From Amycolatopsis arida (GTDB lineage: Bacteria; Actinomycetota; Actinomycetes; Mycobacteriales; Pseudonocardiaceae), in NCBI RefSeq assembly GCF_900115565.1, contig NZ_FOWW01000001.1, forward strand, positions 749,731-813,730: a DNA stretch of 64,000 nucleotides, given 5' to 3'. The notes under the pieces were generated by a model that had not been told where the DNA came from, did no database searches, and was given only the letters and a program-made list of their open reading frames with translations. The position numbers and the translations under genes are program-made. The stretch's first letter is position 1. The number at the start of each line of letters is the position of its first letter. Below are positions 14,800 to 25,162 of this stretch, in pieces.

Positions 14800-17130
14800 A
14801 TGCGCAGACCCCGGGCCGCCGCGCTGACCACAGCCGTCGCCGTCGTCACCGCCGCCCTGCTCACCGCCCCCACCGCACACGCCACACCCACCACACCCGC
14901 CACCGGCGCGGCCACCGTGGTGCCGATCCAGGTCACCGGCGACCCCGCGACCCGGTTCAACCTCGTGATCCTCGGCGACGGCTACCGCGCCGGTGAGCTG
15001 GCCACGTTCCGCCGGCACGTGGACCACCACCTCAACGTGCTGTGGACGCTCGAGCCGTTCCGCTCCTACCGCAACTACCTCAACGTCTACGCCGTCGAGG
15101 TGCCCTCACCCGAGTCCGGCGTCGACTGCGACCCCGGCCTCGACGCGCCCCGCCGCGACACCCCGCTGGGCATGGGGTTTTGGGGCGGCTGCGACCCGGC
15201 GAGCGTCCAGCGCCTGCTCACCGTCGACGGCGCGGCCGCCACCCGCTACGCCGACCTGGTGCCCGGCACCACCACGGACAACCGGCAGATCCTGGCCGTG
15301 GCCAACAGCCCCACCTACGGCGGCGCCGGCGGCAGCCTCGCCACGGTGTCCGGCGGCAACGCCCTGTCCGCGCTGATCACCCCGCACGAGCTGGGCCACT
15401 CGCTGGGCGGCCTGGACGACGAGTACGACTACTACCAGCGCGGCGTGCGTGGCGGGCCCTACCGCGGCGGTGAGCCGGAGTCGATCCACCACACCCTGCT
15501 CACCGAGCGGGAGATGGCCGAGCAGCAGCGGAAGTGGTGGCGCTGGCTGGGCGAGCCGAGCGAGTCCGGCGGGGTCATCGGCCGCTACGAGGGCGGCCGC
15601 TACTCGGGCACGGGGGTGTGGCGGCCGAGCGAGCACTCGCTGATGAAGACCCTCGGCTACTACTTCGACCAGGTGAGCCGGGAGCGGCTGACCCAGCGCA
15701 TCGCGGCGAAGACCCGCATCCTGCAGGACGGCACACCGAACGATCGGCCGGTGGGCGCCGACCGGGTGCTGTGGGTGCGAACGCTGCACCCACTGAGCCA
15801 CGAGCTCGACGTGACGTGGGCGGTGGACGGCACGCCGGTCCCCACGGCCCACTCACGCGGCCTCGACCTGCGTGCGCTCGACCTCTCCCCCGGCCGGCAC
15901 ACGGTCACGGCCACCGTCGTCGACCCCACCGAGTTCGTCCGCGACCCGGCCATCCGCTCCTCCGCGGCGTTGACCCAGGTCCGGCGGTGGACCGTGGACA
16001 CGGCGCTGACCACCCCGCCGGCGCCCACCCCGGTCGCCTTCACGCACACCACGCCGCGGAACGCCCCGGTCGGCGCCACCGATGTCGTGTACGCCGACAC
16101 CACCCACCCGAACGATCGCGTTCCGCGGGTCACCTGGGCGCTCGACGGTCGCCCGGTGGCCAATCCCGGCAACGACCGGGACCTCGACCTGAAGGACGTG
16201 CCGCTCACCCCGGGCCGGCACACGCTGACCGCCACCGTGCGCGACCCCGCGGCCGCGGCTTCGGCGGAGACGGTGGCGTGGACGGTCGACGCCACGGGCC
16301 CGGCGACCCGGCACGAGCTGTCTCCGCCGCTGCTGACCGTGCGTCGGCCCGGCGCGCCGCCGGAGTACATCATGAACGGCCCGTTCACGATGAGTCTCAC
16401 CGCGCGCGACGACTCCCCCGGCTACGTCGTCCGCGAGTTCCGCACCGACGGCGACGGCTGGTACCACTACTTCGGCTGGCCGACCGATCCCGGCGCGCCC
16501 TTCCGGTTCACCGCCGACGGCACCGAGATCGACGGGCTCGTCTACGGCAAGCTCGGCCGGCCCCGGCTCTCGCCGTGGGACGACGTGCCCCCCGGGTACG
16601 GCCGGCACACCATCGACTACCGCGCGATCGACCCGGCGGGCAACGTCGGCGGCATCGGCCGGTTCGTGGTGACCCTGCTGCCCGAGCCGCCGACCTGCAC
16701 GACCACGGTCACCGGCCGGCACGAGGGGCCGTTGACCGTCGCCGCGGGCACCACCTGCCTGACCGGGGCGACGGTGAACGGCCCGGTCACGGTCGGCCCC
16801 GGCGCCGCGCTGGTGGCCACCGACGCGACCGTCACCGGCCCCGTGCTCGGCTCCGGCGCGCGCGTGGTGCAGTTGCTGCGCAGCACCGTGCGCGGCCCGG
16901 TGCGGATCGCCGGGACGACCGAGGACGTCACGATCGTCGGCGGCCGGGTGCGGGGGCCGCTGGAGCTGACCGGCAACGCGACCGGCGACCGGGCGGCGAC
17001 CGTGGCCGGCACCGCGGTGACCGGCCCGCTGTCGTGCTCCGGCAACGTGCCCGCGCCGACGAGCCTGCACGCGCCGAGCACCGTCACCGGGCCGGCCACC
17101 GGCCAGTGCGCCACCTTCGACCGCCCCTGA
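14800..17130 (+). CDS. Secreted M64-family (IgA-peptidase-like) zinc metallopeptidase
   Basis: A 776-aa protein with a Sec signal peptide (about residues 1-28, ending TAHA). The zinc site HELGHSLGGLDDEY near residue 195 is the HExxHxxGxxDE of peptidase family M64. The catalytic domain spans roughly 40-330, with NLVILGDGYR at its start. Two or three beta-sandwich segments with W-x-VDG/LDG turns follow. The last 140 residues consist of short repeats ending in GPV/GPL, which look like a right-handed beta-helix adhesion tail. It should be exported and could bind and degrade host or cell-wall glycoproteins. ATG 14800 is chosen to expose the signal peptide. Confidence 0.85.
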   Translation: MRRPRAAALTTAVAVVTAALLTAPTAHATPTTPATGAATVVPIQVTGDPATRFNLVILGDGYRAGELATFRRHVDHHLNVLWTLEPFRSYRNYLNVYAVEVPSPESGVDCDPGLDAPRRDTPLGMGFWGGCDPASVQRLLTVDGAAATRYADLVPGTTTDNRQILAVANSPTYGGAGGSLATVSGGNALSALITPHELGHSLGGLDDEYDYYQRGVRGGPYRGGEPESIHHTLLTEREMAEQQRKWWRWLGEPSESGGVIGRYEGGRYSGTGVWRPSEHSLMKTLGYYFDQVSRERLTQRIAAKTRILQDGTPNDRPVGADRVLWVRTLHPLSHELDVTWAVDGTPVPTAHSRGLDLRALDLSPGRHTVTATVVDPTEFVRDPAIRSSAALTQVRRWTVDTALTTPPAPTPVAFTHTTPRNAPVGATDVVYADTTHPNDRVPRVTWALDGRPVANPGNDRDLDLKDVPLTPGRHTLTATVRDPAAAASAETVAWTVDATGPATRHELSPPLLTVRRPGAPPEYIMNGPFTMSLTARDDSPGYVVREFRTDGDGWYHYFGWPTDPGAPFRFTADGTEIDGLVYGKLGRPRLSPWDDVPPGYGRHTIDYRAIDPAGNVGGIGRFVVTLLPEPPTCTTTVTGRHEGPLTVAAGTTCLTGATVNGPVTVGPGAALVATDATVTGPVLGSGARVVQLLRSTVRGPVRIAGTTEDVTIVGGRVRGPLELTGNATGDRAATVAGTAVTGPLSCSGNVPAPTSLHAPSTVTGPATGQCATFDRP

Positions 17131-17217
17131 CGGTGGCGCACCGGCCGGGGAGCGCGGCCCGGGGCCGGCGGAACCGGTGCGCGAGTGCGGTGCCAGCGAG
17201 TAGTAGCGTCGTGATCC

Positions 17218-18417
17218 GTGCGCTGGCGATCACCGCGAGCAGTCGTCGCCGCGTCGGCCTCGACGTTGCTCGCCACCGTGCCGGTCTACCTCCTGGGGGC
17301 GGCGGCGACCGTGCTGCCGGCCGAGTGGCGGCTGGACGGCGCACGGCTCGGGTTGGTCGCGTGCGCGTTCTTCGTCAGCTCGGCGATCGTCTCGCAGTGG
17401 GGCGGCGGCCTCGCCGACCGGCGCGGCGCCCGGCCGCTGGTGCTCGGCAGCGCGGCCGGCACGGTGTTGGCGCTGCTGGGCGTCTCGCTGCTCACCGGGA
17501 GCTACTGGGTGCTGCTGGGCTGGCTCGTCCTCGCCGGCGTCGCGAACGGGATCGCCCAGCCGGCGGGCAACGTCGTGCTGGGCGACCATGTGCCGAGCGG
17601 GGCGCACGGGCTGGCCTTCGGACTCAAGGTGTCCGCGGTGCCGCTGGCGACCGCGGGCGCCGGAATCCTGGTCAGCGCCTTCGGGACGCTCCAGCAGGGG
17701 TGGCGGTACTGCTTCCTCGCGGCGGCCGCGCCGGCGCTCGCCGTGCTGCTGGTGCCCCGGCAGGCCCGCCGGCACTCAAGCCGGGACCGCGGGCACCCCA
17801 CTCGGTTGGCTCGGCGCCGCGCCCTGTTCCTCATCGCGGCCGCGGCGGCGCTCGGGGCGGCGGCCAACACCGGCCTCGGCACGTTCTACGTGTCCGCGAC
17901 GGTGGCCGGCGGGCAGCCCGCGGGAAGGGCGGCACTGTTCATGACGGTGGCCAGCGTCGTCGGGATCATGACCAGGGTCGGCTCGGGAGCGCTGCTGGAC
18001 CGCTGGCGGATCCCGCCGTTCCTCGCCGCGGCGGCGCTGCTGGTCACCGGCCTGCTCGGTGTGCTGGCGATCGTCGCGCGCCCACCGACCGGGGTGCTGC
18101 TGGTCGCCACCCTGGCGGCCTTCGGTCTGGGCTGGAGCTGGCAGGGCCTGCTCGCGCACGGCGTCGCGGCCCGCTGGCCGGGCCGGGCCGGTGCGGCGAC
18201 CGGCGCCTTCCACACCGGCCTGTTCGTCGGCGCGGCCGGTGGGCCGCTGCTCCTGGGCGTCGTCGCCGACCACGGCGGGTACGGCGTCGTGTGGCTCGTC
18301 ATGGGCGGACTGCTCGCCGCGGCCACCACCGGCGTGCTGGCCGCGGAGTGGGTCACCCGGCGGCCCGACCATCGACGGGACTGTGAAGAAGCGCCCTCTT
18401 CCACGACAATCTCGTGA
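17218..18417 (+). CDS. MFS transporter (12-helix)
   Basis: A 399-aa protein with twelve hydrophobic segments in two six-helix halves. GGGLADRRGARPL between helices 2 and 3 is the MFS motif A, and the inter-half loop (RQARRHSSRDRGHPTRLARRR) is basic. It is an inner-membrane secondary carrier; the closest general pattern is the CynX/NimT-like or generic DHA1-like export group, but the substrate is unknown. GTG 17218 has a poor ribosome site. No regulator is adjacent. Confidence 0.85.
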   Translation: MRWRSPRAVVAASASTLLATVPVYLLGAAATVLPAEWRLDGARLGLVACAFFVSSAIVSQWGGGLADRRGARPLVLGSAAGTVLALLGVSLLTGSYWVLLGWLVLAGVANGIAQPAGNVVLGDHVPSGAHGLAFGLKVSAVPLATAGAGILVSAFGTLQQGWRYCFLAAAAPALAVLLVPRQARRHSSRDRGHPTRLARRRALFLIAAAAALGAAANTGLGTFYVSATVAGGQPAGRAALFMTVASVVGIMTRVGSGALLDRWRIPPFLAAAALLVTGLLGVLAIVARPPTGVLLVATLAAFGLGWSWQGLLAHGVAARWPGRAGAATGAFHTGLFVGAAGGPLLLGVVADHGGYGVVWLVMGGLLAAATTGVLAAEWVTRRPDHRRDCEEAPSSTTIS

Positions 18418-18699
18418 ACCAATTTCTCCGACGGTGGGAGGGCCCGCGTGACCGAACTCCCCGAGCCGGCGGCTGGTCATTCCACAGTAGACAAAGCGGG
18501 AACGCCGCCGTCTCATCTCCTCGGTCCACTGTGAGCATCCAGATCGCGCGGCCGGCCGCGCGGATCCCGGCGGTGGTCCAGCCCCGCCCCTTCGCAGCGG
18601 GTGCGGGCCGGCCACTCGCTCCTCGCCCGGCGCATCGGAACCGCCGGCGGTGCCTCGCGCGCCGAACCGAACCCGGTCCCCCCGCAGTGAGGTAGTGAC

Positions 18700-20067
18700 A
18701 TGACGAGAAGACCGCTCCCGCCGGGACAGCGCACCGGGGTGCGTGGCCTGCTGTCGATCCTGGTCGCCATGCTGGTGGCCGCCGGGTCGCTGGGCGTCGC
18801 GGCCGGCCCGGCCGCCGCGGCGCCGGGCACCACGTTCCCGACGCTGGCCATCGACCGGGACTTCCCCGACCCGGACATCCTCCGGGTCGGTGACCGCTAC
18901 CACGGCTACGCCACCAGCGGCCCAGCGGGCCGGGTCCCGCACGCGTCCGCGCCGAGCCCGACCGGCCCATGGACGGTGCACGGCGACGCGCTGCCCACCA
19001 AGCCGGGTTGGGCCGGCAACGGCGGCTTCTGGGCGCCGGACGTGTCCCGCCGCGCCGACGGCACCTACCTGATGTACTTCACCGCCCCCAGCCAGGCGGC
19101 CGGGCGGATGTGTCTCGGCGCCGCGGTGGCCGACACCCCGGCCGGCCCGTTCCGCGCGGTCGGCACCGGTCCGCTGGTGTGCGACGCCGCCGAGGGCGGC
19201 GACATCGACCCGGCGAGCTTCGTCGACACCGACGGGCGGCGGTACCTGCTGTACAAGAACGACGGCAACGCGATCGGCCGGCCGACCATCCTCTGGCTGC
19301 AGCCGGTGGCGGCCGACGGCATCACGGTGACCGGGGTGCGGCGGGAGCTGCTGCGCAACGACCGGCCGGAGGAGGCCGGCGTGATCGAGGCACCGGTGCT
19401 GGGCCGCCGCCCGAGCCACTACGTGCTGTTCTACTCGCTCGGGGTGTACAGCGGCCGCGGGTACCAGACCAGCTACGCCGTGTCCGGGTCGCTGACCGGC
19501 CCGTTCACCAAGGCGTACCGGTCGCTGGTCACCACCGACTCGGTCGACGGCAGGGTCGTGGGCCCCGGCGGGGCGGACGTGGTGAGCGGTCCGCACGGGG
19601 ACCACCTGACGTTCCACGGCTGGTTGAGCGGCGGGGGCGCCCGCGGGATGTACGTCGCCGAGCTGGGCTGGGCCAACGACTACCCGGTGGTCCGCGGCAG
19701 CCGGGTCCGCTACGAGGCCGAGCGGGGTCGGCTGAACAACGCCGAGGTCCGCACCGGCGCGCGCGGGGCGTCGCAGGGCGCCGTGGTCGCCAGGATCGAC
19801 CACGCGGACAGCTGGGTCGAGCTGTCCGTGTTCGCCGCGCGCGCCGGTGGGCACACCGTGCACGTCGGCTACGCCGCGGGGTACGGCGCCGCGCAGCACA
19901 CGCTGACGGTCAACGACGGGCCCGGTGTCGTCGTCGACTACCCCGACCACGGTTGGGACAACTGGCGGCAGGTCGCCGTACCGGTGGAGCTGCGCGCGGG
20001 CTGGAACACGGTGCGGTTCACCCACCGGACCCGGTGGGCCGAGCTGGACTTCGTCGAGGTGGCCTGA
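18700..20067 (+). CDS. Secreted family-43-type glycoside hydrolase with C-terminal CBM6/35-like module
   Basis: A 455-aa protein. The signal peptide ends near residue 40 (GPAAAAPG). The five-bladed propeller shows the GH43 base and acid pattern: DFPDPDILRVGDRYHGYAT near 50 (catalytic-base Asp), FWAPDV near 110, DIDPASFVDTDG near 168 and EAGVIEAPVL near 225 (candidate acid Glu). From about residue 335 (YEAERGRLNNAEV) to the end is a beta-sandwich carbohydrate-binding module of the CBM6/35 type. It probably trims arabinan- or xylan-like plant polysaccharides outside the cell. A GTGAGG site precedes ATG 18700. Confidence 0.85.
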   Translation: MTRRPLPPGQRTGVRGLLSILVAMLVAAGSLGVAAGPAAAAPGTTFPTLAIDRDFPDPDILRVGDRYHGYATSGPAGRVPHASAPSPTGPWTVHGDALPTKPGWAGNGGFWAPDVSRRADGTYLMYFTAPSQAAGRMCLGAAVADTPAGPFRAVGTGPLVCDAAEGGDIDPASFVDTDGRRYLLYKNDGNAIGRPTILWLQPVAADGITVTGVRRELLRNDRPEEAGVIEAPVLGRRPSHYVLFYSLGVYSGRGYQTSYAVSGSLTGPFTKAYRSLVTTDSVDGRVVGPGGADVVSGPHGDHLTFHGWLSGGGARGMYVAELGWANDYPVVRGSRVRYEAERGRLNNAEVRTGARGASQGAVVARIDHADSWVELSVFAARAGGHTVHVGYAAGYGAAQHTLTVNDGPGVVVDYPDHGWDNWRQVAVPVELRAGWNTVRFTHRTRWAELDFVEVA

Positions 20068-20385
20068 GTCGAGCGCCGAGGCGACGTGAGCCGAGCGTTC
20101 ACCCGTCGCGAACCGGGCGGTGGCTTTCGATGGCTCTCGATGGCTCTCGATGGCTGTCGGTGGCTGTCGGTCCCGCGGTCCGGTTCGTCCTTCCCGCCCC
20201 GAACCCGCGCTCCGGCCCCGCTCTCCCGGGTGAGTTGCGTCGCCATCGCGGTCCGTGACCGGCACGGCGACATATACTTAGTTAGTACAAGCATCAAAAT
20301 ATCCGGAGCGTCCTCCAGTGCCCGGAACGAGTGCCCGGAACAGGTGCCCGGCACGCGGAGGGGCGGCAACGGGAGGCTGGTCACG
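20068..20385. other. Intergenic region upstream of carboxylic acid reductase
   Basis: A 318-bp region with no supported gene. It holds five copies of a 10-bp tandem repeat (20121-20170) and, from about 20270 to 20302, an AT-rich stretch including CATATACTTAGTTAGTAC, which stands out from the surrounding GC-rich DNA and is the likely promoter or operator of the car gene. A GGGAGG site at 20371-20376 precedes ATG 20386. Confidence 0.5.
20121..20170. repeat. Five exact-length copies of a 10-bp tandem repeat
   Basis: The units are TGGCTTTCGA, TGGCTCTCGA, TGGCTCTCGA, TGGCTGTCGG and TGGCTGTCGG, consecutive and all 10 bp long. Ten bp is close to one helical turn, so the copies would present the same face. 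It lies 216 bp before the car start codon. Confidence 0.75.
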
Positions 20386-23300
20386 ATGGTCGAGTCGCCA
20401 TTCACCGACAACGCCGCCGGCGAGGAGGAAGCTCGCCGCATCGCCGAGCTGTGCGACCACGATCCGCAGGTCCGCGCGGCCACACCCCTACCGTCGATCA
20501 CCGCCGCCATCCAGGAACCCGGGACCCGGCTCGCCTCGGCGGTCGCGACCGTCATGACGGGCTACGCCGACCGGCCGGCGCTGGGTCGGCGGGCCAGGGA
20601 GCTGGTCCGGGATCCGCGCACCGGGCGGACGACGACGAGGCTGTTGCCGAGGTTCGAGACCCTCAGCTACGCCGAGCTGTGGGCGAACGTCCGCGCGGTG
20701 GCCGGTGCCTGGCACCACGACCCGGACGCTCCGCTCGCCGCCGGCGACACCGTGGCCACCCTGGGCTTCACCAGCGCCGACCACGTGACCCTCGACCTGG
20801 CGTGCGTCCATCTGGGCGCGGTCGCGGTGCCGCTGCAGTCCAGCGCCCCGGCGGGGCAGCTCGCGCCGATCGTCGCGGAGACCGCACCACGCATCCTCGC
20901 GACCAGCGTCGAGCAGCTGGACACCGCCGTCGAGATCGCCTCCGCGAGCCCAGCGCTGCGTCGGGTGGTGGTGTTCGACTACGCGCCCGAGGTCGACGAC
21001 CAGCGCGAGGCGTTCGACGCCGCCCGCCGCCGGCTGGCCGGCGGCCCGGTCGTCGTCGAGTCGCTGGCCGACGTGCTCGACCGCGGCCGGCGGCTGCCGG
21101 AGGCGCCCCTGTCCACCGAGGGGGACGGCGACCGGCTGGCCCTGCTGATCTACACGTCCGGCAGCACGGGCACACCCAAGGGCGCCATGTACCCGGAACG
21201 GCTGGTGCACCAGCTGTGGGTGAGCGGGTTCTCCCCCGACGGGTGGGCCGAGCCGCCCACGATCGGCGTCAGCTACCTGCCGCTGAGCCACATCGCCGGG
21301 CGGATGACCGTCACCGCGGCGCTCGCCCGCGGCGGGACCACCTACTTCACCGCGCGCAGCGACCAGTCGACCCTGTTCGAGGACATCGCCATGGTCCGCC
21401 CCACGGACCTGATGCTCATCCCACGGGTCTGCGACCTGCTGTACGAGCGGTTCCTGAGCGACCCCGGCTGGGCGGGGGCCACCGACCGCGCCGCGACCGA
21501 GGCGCGACTCGCCGCGGCGTACCGGCGGGAGGCGCTCGGCGGGCGGGTGATCCGGGCCACGTGCGGCTCGGCGCCCCTGTCGCCGGAGGTCGCCGCCTTC
21601 GTCGAGTCGGTGCTGGGGTTGCCCCTGCACGACGGCTACGGCTCCACCGAGGCCGGTCCCGTCCTGGTCGACACGCGGGTGCTGCGCCCGCCGGTGCTCG
21701 ACTACAAGCTCGTCGACGTGCCGGAACTGGGGTACCGCACGTCCGACTCGCCCCACCCGCGCGGCGAGCTGCTGGTCAGGACCGAGCGGGTCATCCCCGG
21801 CTACTACCGGCGGCCGGACCTCGACGCGGAGATCTTCACCGAGGACGGCTACTACCGCACCGGCGACATCATGGCCGAGCTCGGCCCCGACCGCCTCGCC
21901 TACGTCGACCGGCGCAAGAACGTGCTGAAGCTGGCGCAGGGCGAGTTCGTGGCGGTCGCCCGGCTCGAGGCGATCTTCGCCGCCAGCCCGCTCATCCACC
22001 AGATCTTCGTCCACGGCAACAGCACTCGGTCGTTCCTGCTCGCGGTGATCGTGCCGAGCCGGGAGGCGATCAGCCGGGCGGAGGCGAGTGGCACGGACCT
22101 CGCCGCCCTGCTCCAGGCCGAGCTGCGGCGCGTCGCGCAGGACGCCGAGCTGCACCCCTACGAGATCCCGCGGGACTTCCTCATCGAGACCGAGCCGTTC
22201 AGCGAGGAGAACGGCCTGCTCACCGACTCCCGCAAGCTGCAGCGGCCACGGCTGCGGGAGCGCTACGGCGAGCGCCTCGAACAGCGCTACGCGGAACTGG
22301 CCGAGGGCAACCGGAGCGAGCTGGGTGAGCTGCGCCGGACGGCGCGTGAGCTGCCGGTGCTCGACGCGGTCCTCCGGGCCGCGCGGGTCCTGCTGGGCGG
22401 CTCCGGCGCCGAGCCGAGCCCCGAGGCGCGCTTCACCGACCTCGGCGGCGACTCGCTCTCGGCGCTGTCGATGGCGAACCTGCTGCGGGAGATCCTCGAC
22501 GTCGAGGTCCCGGTCGGCGTCATCGTCAGCCCGGCCACCGACCTGCGGGCACTCGCGGGCTACGTCGAGCGGGAGCGCGGGTCCGGCACGAGGCGACCCA
22601 CGGTCGCCACCGTGCACGGGCCGGGATCGGCGGAGGTCCTGGCGAGCGACCTCACCCTGGAGAAGTTCCTCGACGCCGACACGCTGGCGGCGGCGACGGC
22701 GCTGCCCCGGCCGAGCGGCCCGGTGCGCACCGTGCTGCTGACCGGCGCGAACGGGTACCTCGGCCGGTTCCTCTGCCTGGAATGGCTGGAACGGGTGGCG
22801 CCGAGGGGCGGCACGGTGATCGGCATCGTCCGGGGCGGCGACGCGGCCGCGGCGCGCGAGCGCATGGAGGCGGCCTTCGACACCGGTGACCCCGAGCTGC
22901 TGCGGCGCTTCCGGGAGCTGGCCGGGCACCTCGAGGTGCTCCCCGGCGACATCGGTGAGCCGAGCCTCGGCCTGGACGAGCGGACGTGGCGACGGTTGGC
23001 CGACTCGGTCGACCTGGTGGTGCACCAGGCCGCGCTGGTCAACCACGTCCTGCCGTACGACCAGCTGTTCGGCCCCAACGTGGCCGGCACCGCCGAGCTG
23101 ATCCGGCTGGCCCTCACCACGCGGCTCAAGCCGGTCACCTACCTGTCCACGGTGGGGGTCGCGGCACAGGTGGGTCCGGCGGCGCTCGACGAGGACGCCG
23201 ACATCCGCGTCACCAGCCCGCGGCGGCGCCTCGACGAGAGCTACGCCAACGGGTACGCGACCAGCAAGTGGGCCGGCGAGGTGCTGCTCAGGGAGGCGCA

Positions 23301-23916
23301 CGACCGGTTCGGGCTGCCGGTCGCCGTCTTCCGGTCCGACATGATCCTCGCGCACGGCCGGTACGCCGGGCAGCTGAACGGAACCGACATGTTCACCCGG
23401 CTGCTGCTGAGCCTCGCCACCACCGGGATCGCACCGGCCTCCTTCTACCGCGGTGCCGGCGAGGGGCGGCCGCGCGCGCACTACGACGGACTTCCGGTCG
23501 ACTTCACCGCCGAGGCCATCACCACCCTCGGCGAGCAGGCCACGGAAGGGTTCGCCACCTTCAACGTGGTCAACCCGCACGACGACGGCGTCTCGCTCGA
23601 CGTGATCGTCGACTGGCTCGCCGGCGCGGGGTGCCCGATCGAGCGGATCGACGACTACGCCGAGTGGTTCGCCCGGTTCGAGACCGCCGTCCGTGCCCTG
23701 CCGGAGGACCGGCGGCGGCACTCGATGCTGCCGCTGCTGCACGCCGTCCGCCACCCCGAGGAGCCGGTGCGCGGCTCGGCCGTTCCCGCCCGCCGGTTCT
23801 CCGACGCCGTGCGGGCCGCCAAGATCGGCCCCGGTGGGGACGTCCCGCACCTCTCGGCCGAGCTGGTCGGCAAGTACGTCGCCGACCTGCGCCGGCTCGG
23901 TCTCCTCCCGGCGTGA
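20386..23916 (+). CDS. car: Carboxylic acid reductase (A-T-R three-domain enzyme)
   Basis: A 1176-aa protein, the usual length for the family. The adenylation domain (about 1-640) has the P-loop [13 protein letters not shown] near 257 and GYGSTEAG near 419. The carrier domain has LGGDSLSAL with the phosphopantetheine Ser690. The thioester-reductase domain begins with the NADPH-binding [10 protein letters not shown] near 785 and has the YxxxK-type GYATSKW site near 955. The enzyme activates a carboxylic acid with ATP, holds it as a thioester and releases the aldehyde with NADPH. It needs a phosphopantetheinyl transferase, which is not in this window. ATG 20386 follows GGGAGG; upstream in-frame sequence is rejected. 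Confidence 0.95.
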   Translation: MVESPFTDNAAGEEEARRIAELCDHDPQVRAATPLPSITAAIQEPGTRLASAVATVMTGYADRPALGRRARELVRDPRTGRTTTRLLPRFETLSYAELWANVRAVAGAWHHDPDAPLAAGDTVATLGFTSADHVTLDLACVHLGAVAVPLQSSAPAGQLAPIVAETAPRILATSVEQLDTAVEIASASPALRRVVVFDYAPEVDDQREAFDAARRRLAGGPVVVESLADVLDRGRRLPEAPLSTEGDGDRLALLIYTSGSTGTPKGAMYPERLVHQLWVSGFSPDGWAEPPTIGVSYLPLSHIAGRMTVTAALARGGTTYFTARSDQSTLFEDIAMVRPTDLMLIPRVCDLLYERFLSDPGWAGATDRAATEARLAAAYRREALGGRVIRATCGSAPLSPEVAAFVESVLGLPLHDGYGSTEAGPVLVDTRVLRPPVLDYKLVDVPELGYRTSDSPHPRGELLVRTERVIPGYYRRPDLDAEIFTEDGYYRTGDIMAELGPDRLAYVDRRKNVLKLAQGEFVAVARLEAIFAASPLIHQIFVHGNSTRSFLLAVIVPSREAISRAEASGTDLAALLQAELRRVAQDAELHPYEIPRDFLIETEPFSEENGLLTDSRKLQRPRLRERYGERLEQRYAELAEGNRSELGELRRTARELPVLDAVLRAARVLLGGSGAEPSPEARFTDLGGDSLSALSMANLLREILDVEVPVGVIVSPATDLRALAGYVERERGSGTRRPTVATVHGPGSAEVLASDLTLEKFLDADTLAAATALPRPSGPVRTVLLTGANGYLGRFLCLEWLERVAPRGGTVIGIVRGGDAAAARERMEAAFDTGDPELLRRFRELAGHLEVLPGDIGEPSLGLDERTWRRLADSVDLVVHQAALVNHVLPYDQLFGPNVAGTAELIRLALTTRLKPVTYLSTVGVAAQVGPAALDEDADIRVTSPRRRLDESYANGYATSKWAGEVLLREAHDRFGLPVAVFRSDMILAHGRYAGQLNGTDMFTRLLLSLATTGIAPASFYRGAGEGRPRAHYDGLPVDFTAEAITTLGEQATEGFATFNVVNPHDDGVSLDVIVDWLAGAGCPIERIDDYAEWFARFETAVRALPEDRRRHSMLPLLHAVRHPEEPVRGSAVPARRFSDAVRAAKIGPGGDVPHLSAELVGKYVADLRRLGLLPA

Positions 23917-23975
23917 CCCGGCGGGACGACCTAAGCTCGCCGCGGTAGGCGACATCGCAGCGGAAAGGCGCGCGG

Positions 23976-24452
23976 GTGGACTTCCGATCGACCCCTGGCC
24001 GGCCGGTCGAGCACCGGGCAGCCGCCGTGCCGGCCCGGCGCGTCGATCCGGTGGTGCTGCTGGCGATCGCGGCCGGCGGCGTGCTGGGCGCGCTGGCCCG
24101 GTTCGGCGTCGACGCCCTGCTGCCGCACCGGCCCGGCACGTGGGCGTGGGCGACGCTGCTGGTCAACGTCAGCGGGTGCCTGCTGATCGGCGTGCTGATG
24201 GTGCTCGTCGAGGAGGTGTGGCCGGGCCGGCGGCTGCCGCGCCCGTTCCTCGGGATCGGCCTGCTCGGCGGCTACACCACGTTCTCCACCGCGATGGTCG
24301 ACGCGCAGCAACTCGCCCGCGCCGGCGCGGCGCACACCGCGGTGCTCTACCTGGGCGGCACCCTGCTGGTGGCGCTGACCGCCGTGGCCGCCGGCGCCGC
24401 CGGCACCACCGCGCTGCTGGGGTGGCGGCGAACGAGAGGACCCCACACATGA
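23976..24452 (+). CDS. crcB: Fluoride ion channel CrcB/FluC, subunit 1
   Basis: A 158-aa four-helix membrane protein. [12 protein letters not shown] and [17 protein letters not shown] carry the Fluc signature (GCxLxG and TTFST). Fluc channels export toxic fluoride as dual-topology dimers; in actinomycetes two paralogues often pair as a heterodimer, and a second copy follows at 24793. The start is GTG 23976 with GGAAAGG upstream. The N-terminus has about 22 extra hydrophilic residues before the first helix. The stop codon overlaps the DUF190 gene's start. No fluoride riboswitch was recognised upstream. Confidence 0.92.
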   Translation: MDFRSTPGRPVEHRAAAVPARRVDPVVLLAIAAGGVLGALARFGVDALLPHRPGTWAWATLLVNVSGCLLIGVLMVLVEEVWPGRRLPRPFLGIGLLGGYTTFSTAMVDAQQLARAGAAHTAVLYLGGTLLVALTAVAAGAAGTTALLGWRRTRGPHT

Positions 24453-24796
24453 AGTCGTCGGGCACCGCGCTGCGGCTGAGCATCTTCGTCGGCGAGACCG
24501 ACCGATGGCACCACAAGCCGCTCTACAGCGAGATCGTGCACCGCGCGCACGCCGCCGGACTCGCCGGCGCGACCGTGCTGCGCGGGCTGGAGGGGTACGG
24601 GGCCGCCAACCACATCCACACCACCCGGATCCTGTCGCTGTCCGACGACCTGCCGGTGGTGATCGTGATCGTCGACGCCGAGGACCGGATCCGCGCGTTC
24701 CTGCCCCAGCTGGACGAGCTGGTCGCCGAGGGCATGGTCGTCCTCGACCCGGTCGAGGTGATCCGCTACGTCGGGCGAGGGGCGGCCGAAGGGTGA
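24449..24796 (+). CDS. DUF190 (PII-like) protein
   Basis: A 115-aa protein of the DUF190 family: [20 protein letters not shown] at the N-terminus, [13 protein letters not shown] and [15 protein letters not shown]. The fold is ferredoxin-like and PII-related, usually trimeric. Family genes are very often next to crcB, as here, where the gene overlaps both crcB copies by 4 nt. This suggests a regulator or sensor of the fluoride channel, probably nucleotide-responsive, but the ligand is not established. Confidence 0.9.
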   Translation: MKSSGTALRLSIFVGETDRWHHKPLYSEIVHRAHAAGLAGATVLRGLEGYGAANHIHTTRILSLSDDLPVVIVIVDAEDRIRAFLPQLDELVAEGMVVLDPVEVIRYVGRGAAEG

Positions 24797-25155
24797 CCGT
24801 CCTGCTGGTGGCCGCCGGCGCGGCGGTGGGCGCGCCGCTGCGGTACCTGCTCGACCGAGCCATACAGTTTCGGCACGGCTCGGCCTTCCCCTGGGGCACG
24901 CTCGCCGTCAACGTGCTCGGCTGCCTCGTGCTCGGCCTGCTCACCGGGCTGCCCACGACACCGGCGGTGTCGGCGCTGGCCGGCACCGGCTTCTGCGGCG
25001 CGCTCACCACCTACTCGACCTTCGGCTACGAGACACTGCGGCTGGCCCGCGACCGCGCGTGGCTGCTGGCCGGGCTCAACGCCGTGGGCAGCCTCGTGGC
25101 CGGGCTGGGCGCCGCCTACTGCGGGCTGCTCGCCGGGACGGCGCTCGCCCGATGA
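24793..25155 (+). CDS. crcB: Fluoride ion channel CrcB/FluC, subunit 2
   Basis: A 120-aa four-helix membrane protein with [13 protein letters not shown] and [17 protein letters not shown], the Fluc motif with TTYSTF. GTG 24793 overlaps the DUF190 stop. It most likely pairs with the first CrcB to form a heterodimeric, membrane-embedded fluoride channel. It ends 7 bp from the convergent ahcY gene. Confidence 0.92.
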   Translation: MTVLLVAAGAAVGAPLRYLLDRAIQFRHGSAFPWGTLAVNVLGCLVLGLLTGLPTTPAVSALAGTGFCGALTTYSTFGYETLRLARDRAWLLAGLNAVGSLVAGLGAAYCGLLAGTALAR

Positions 25156-25162
25156 GCCCGGC

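Noticed and set aside
15534-18386. 950-codon plus-strand frame across the peptidase and MFS genes
   Set aside because: It overlaps two clearly coding genes in other frames and is Arg/Ala-rich.
20488-23955. 1155-codon minus-strand open frame opposite car
   Set aside because: Antisense of a motif-complete CAR; no recognisable domain.
23917-23975. Fluoride riboswitch before crcB
   Set aside because: The 59-bp gap lacks the GG-GAUG-type core and pairing of the crcB motif.
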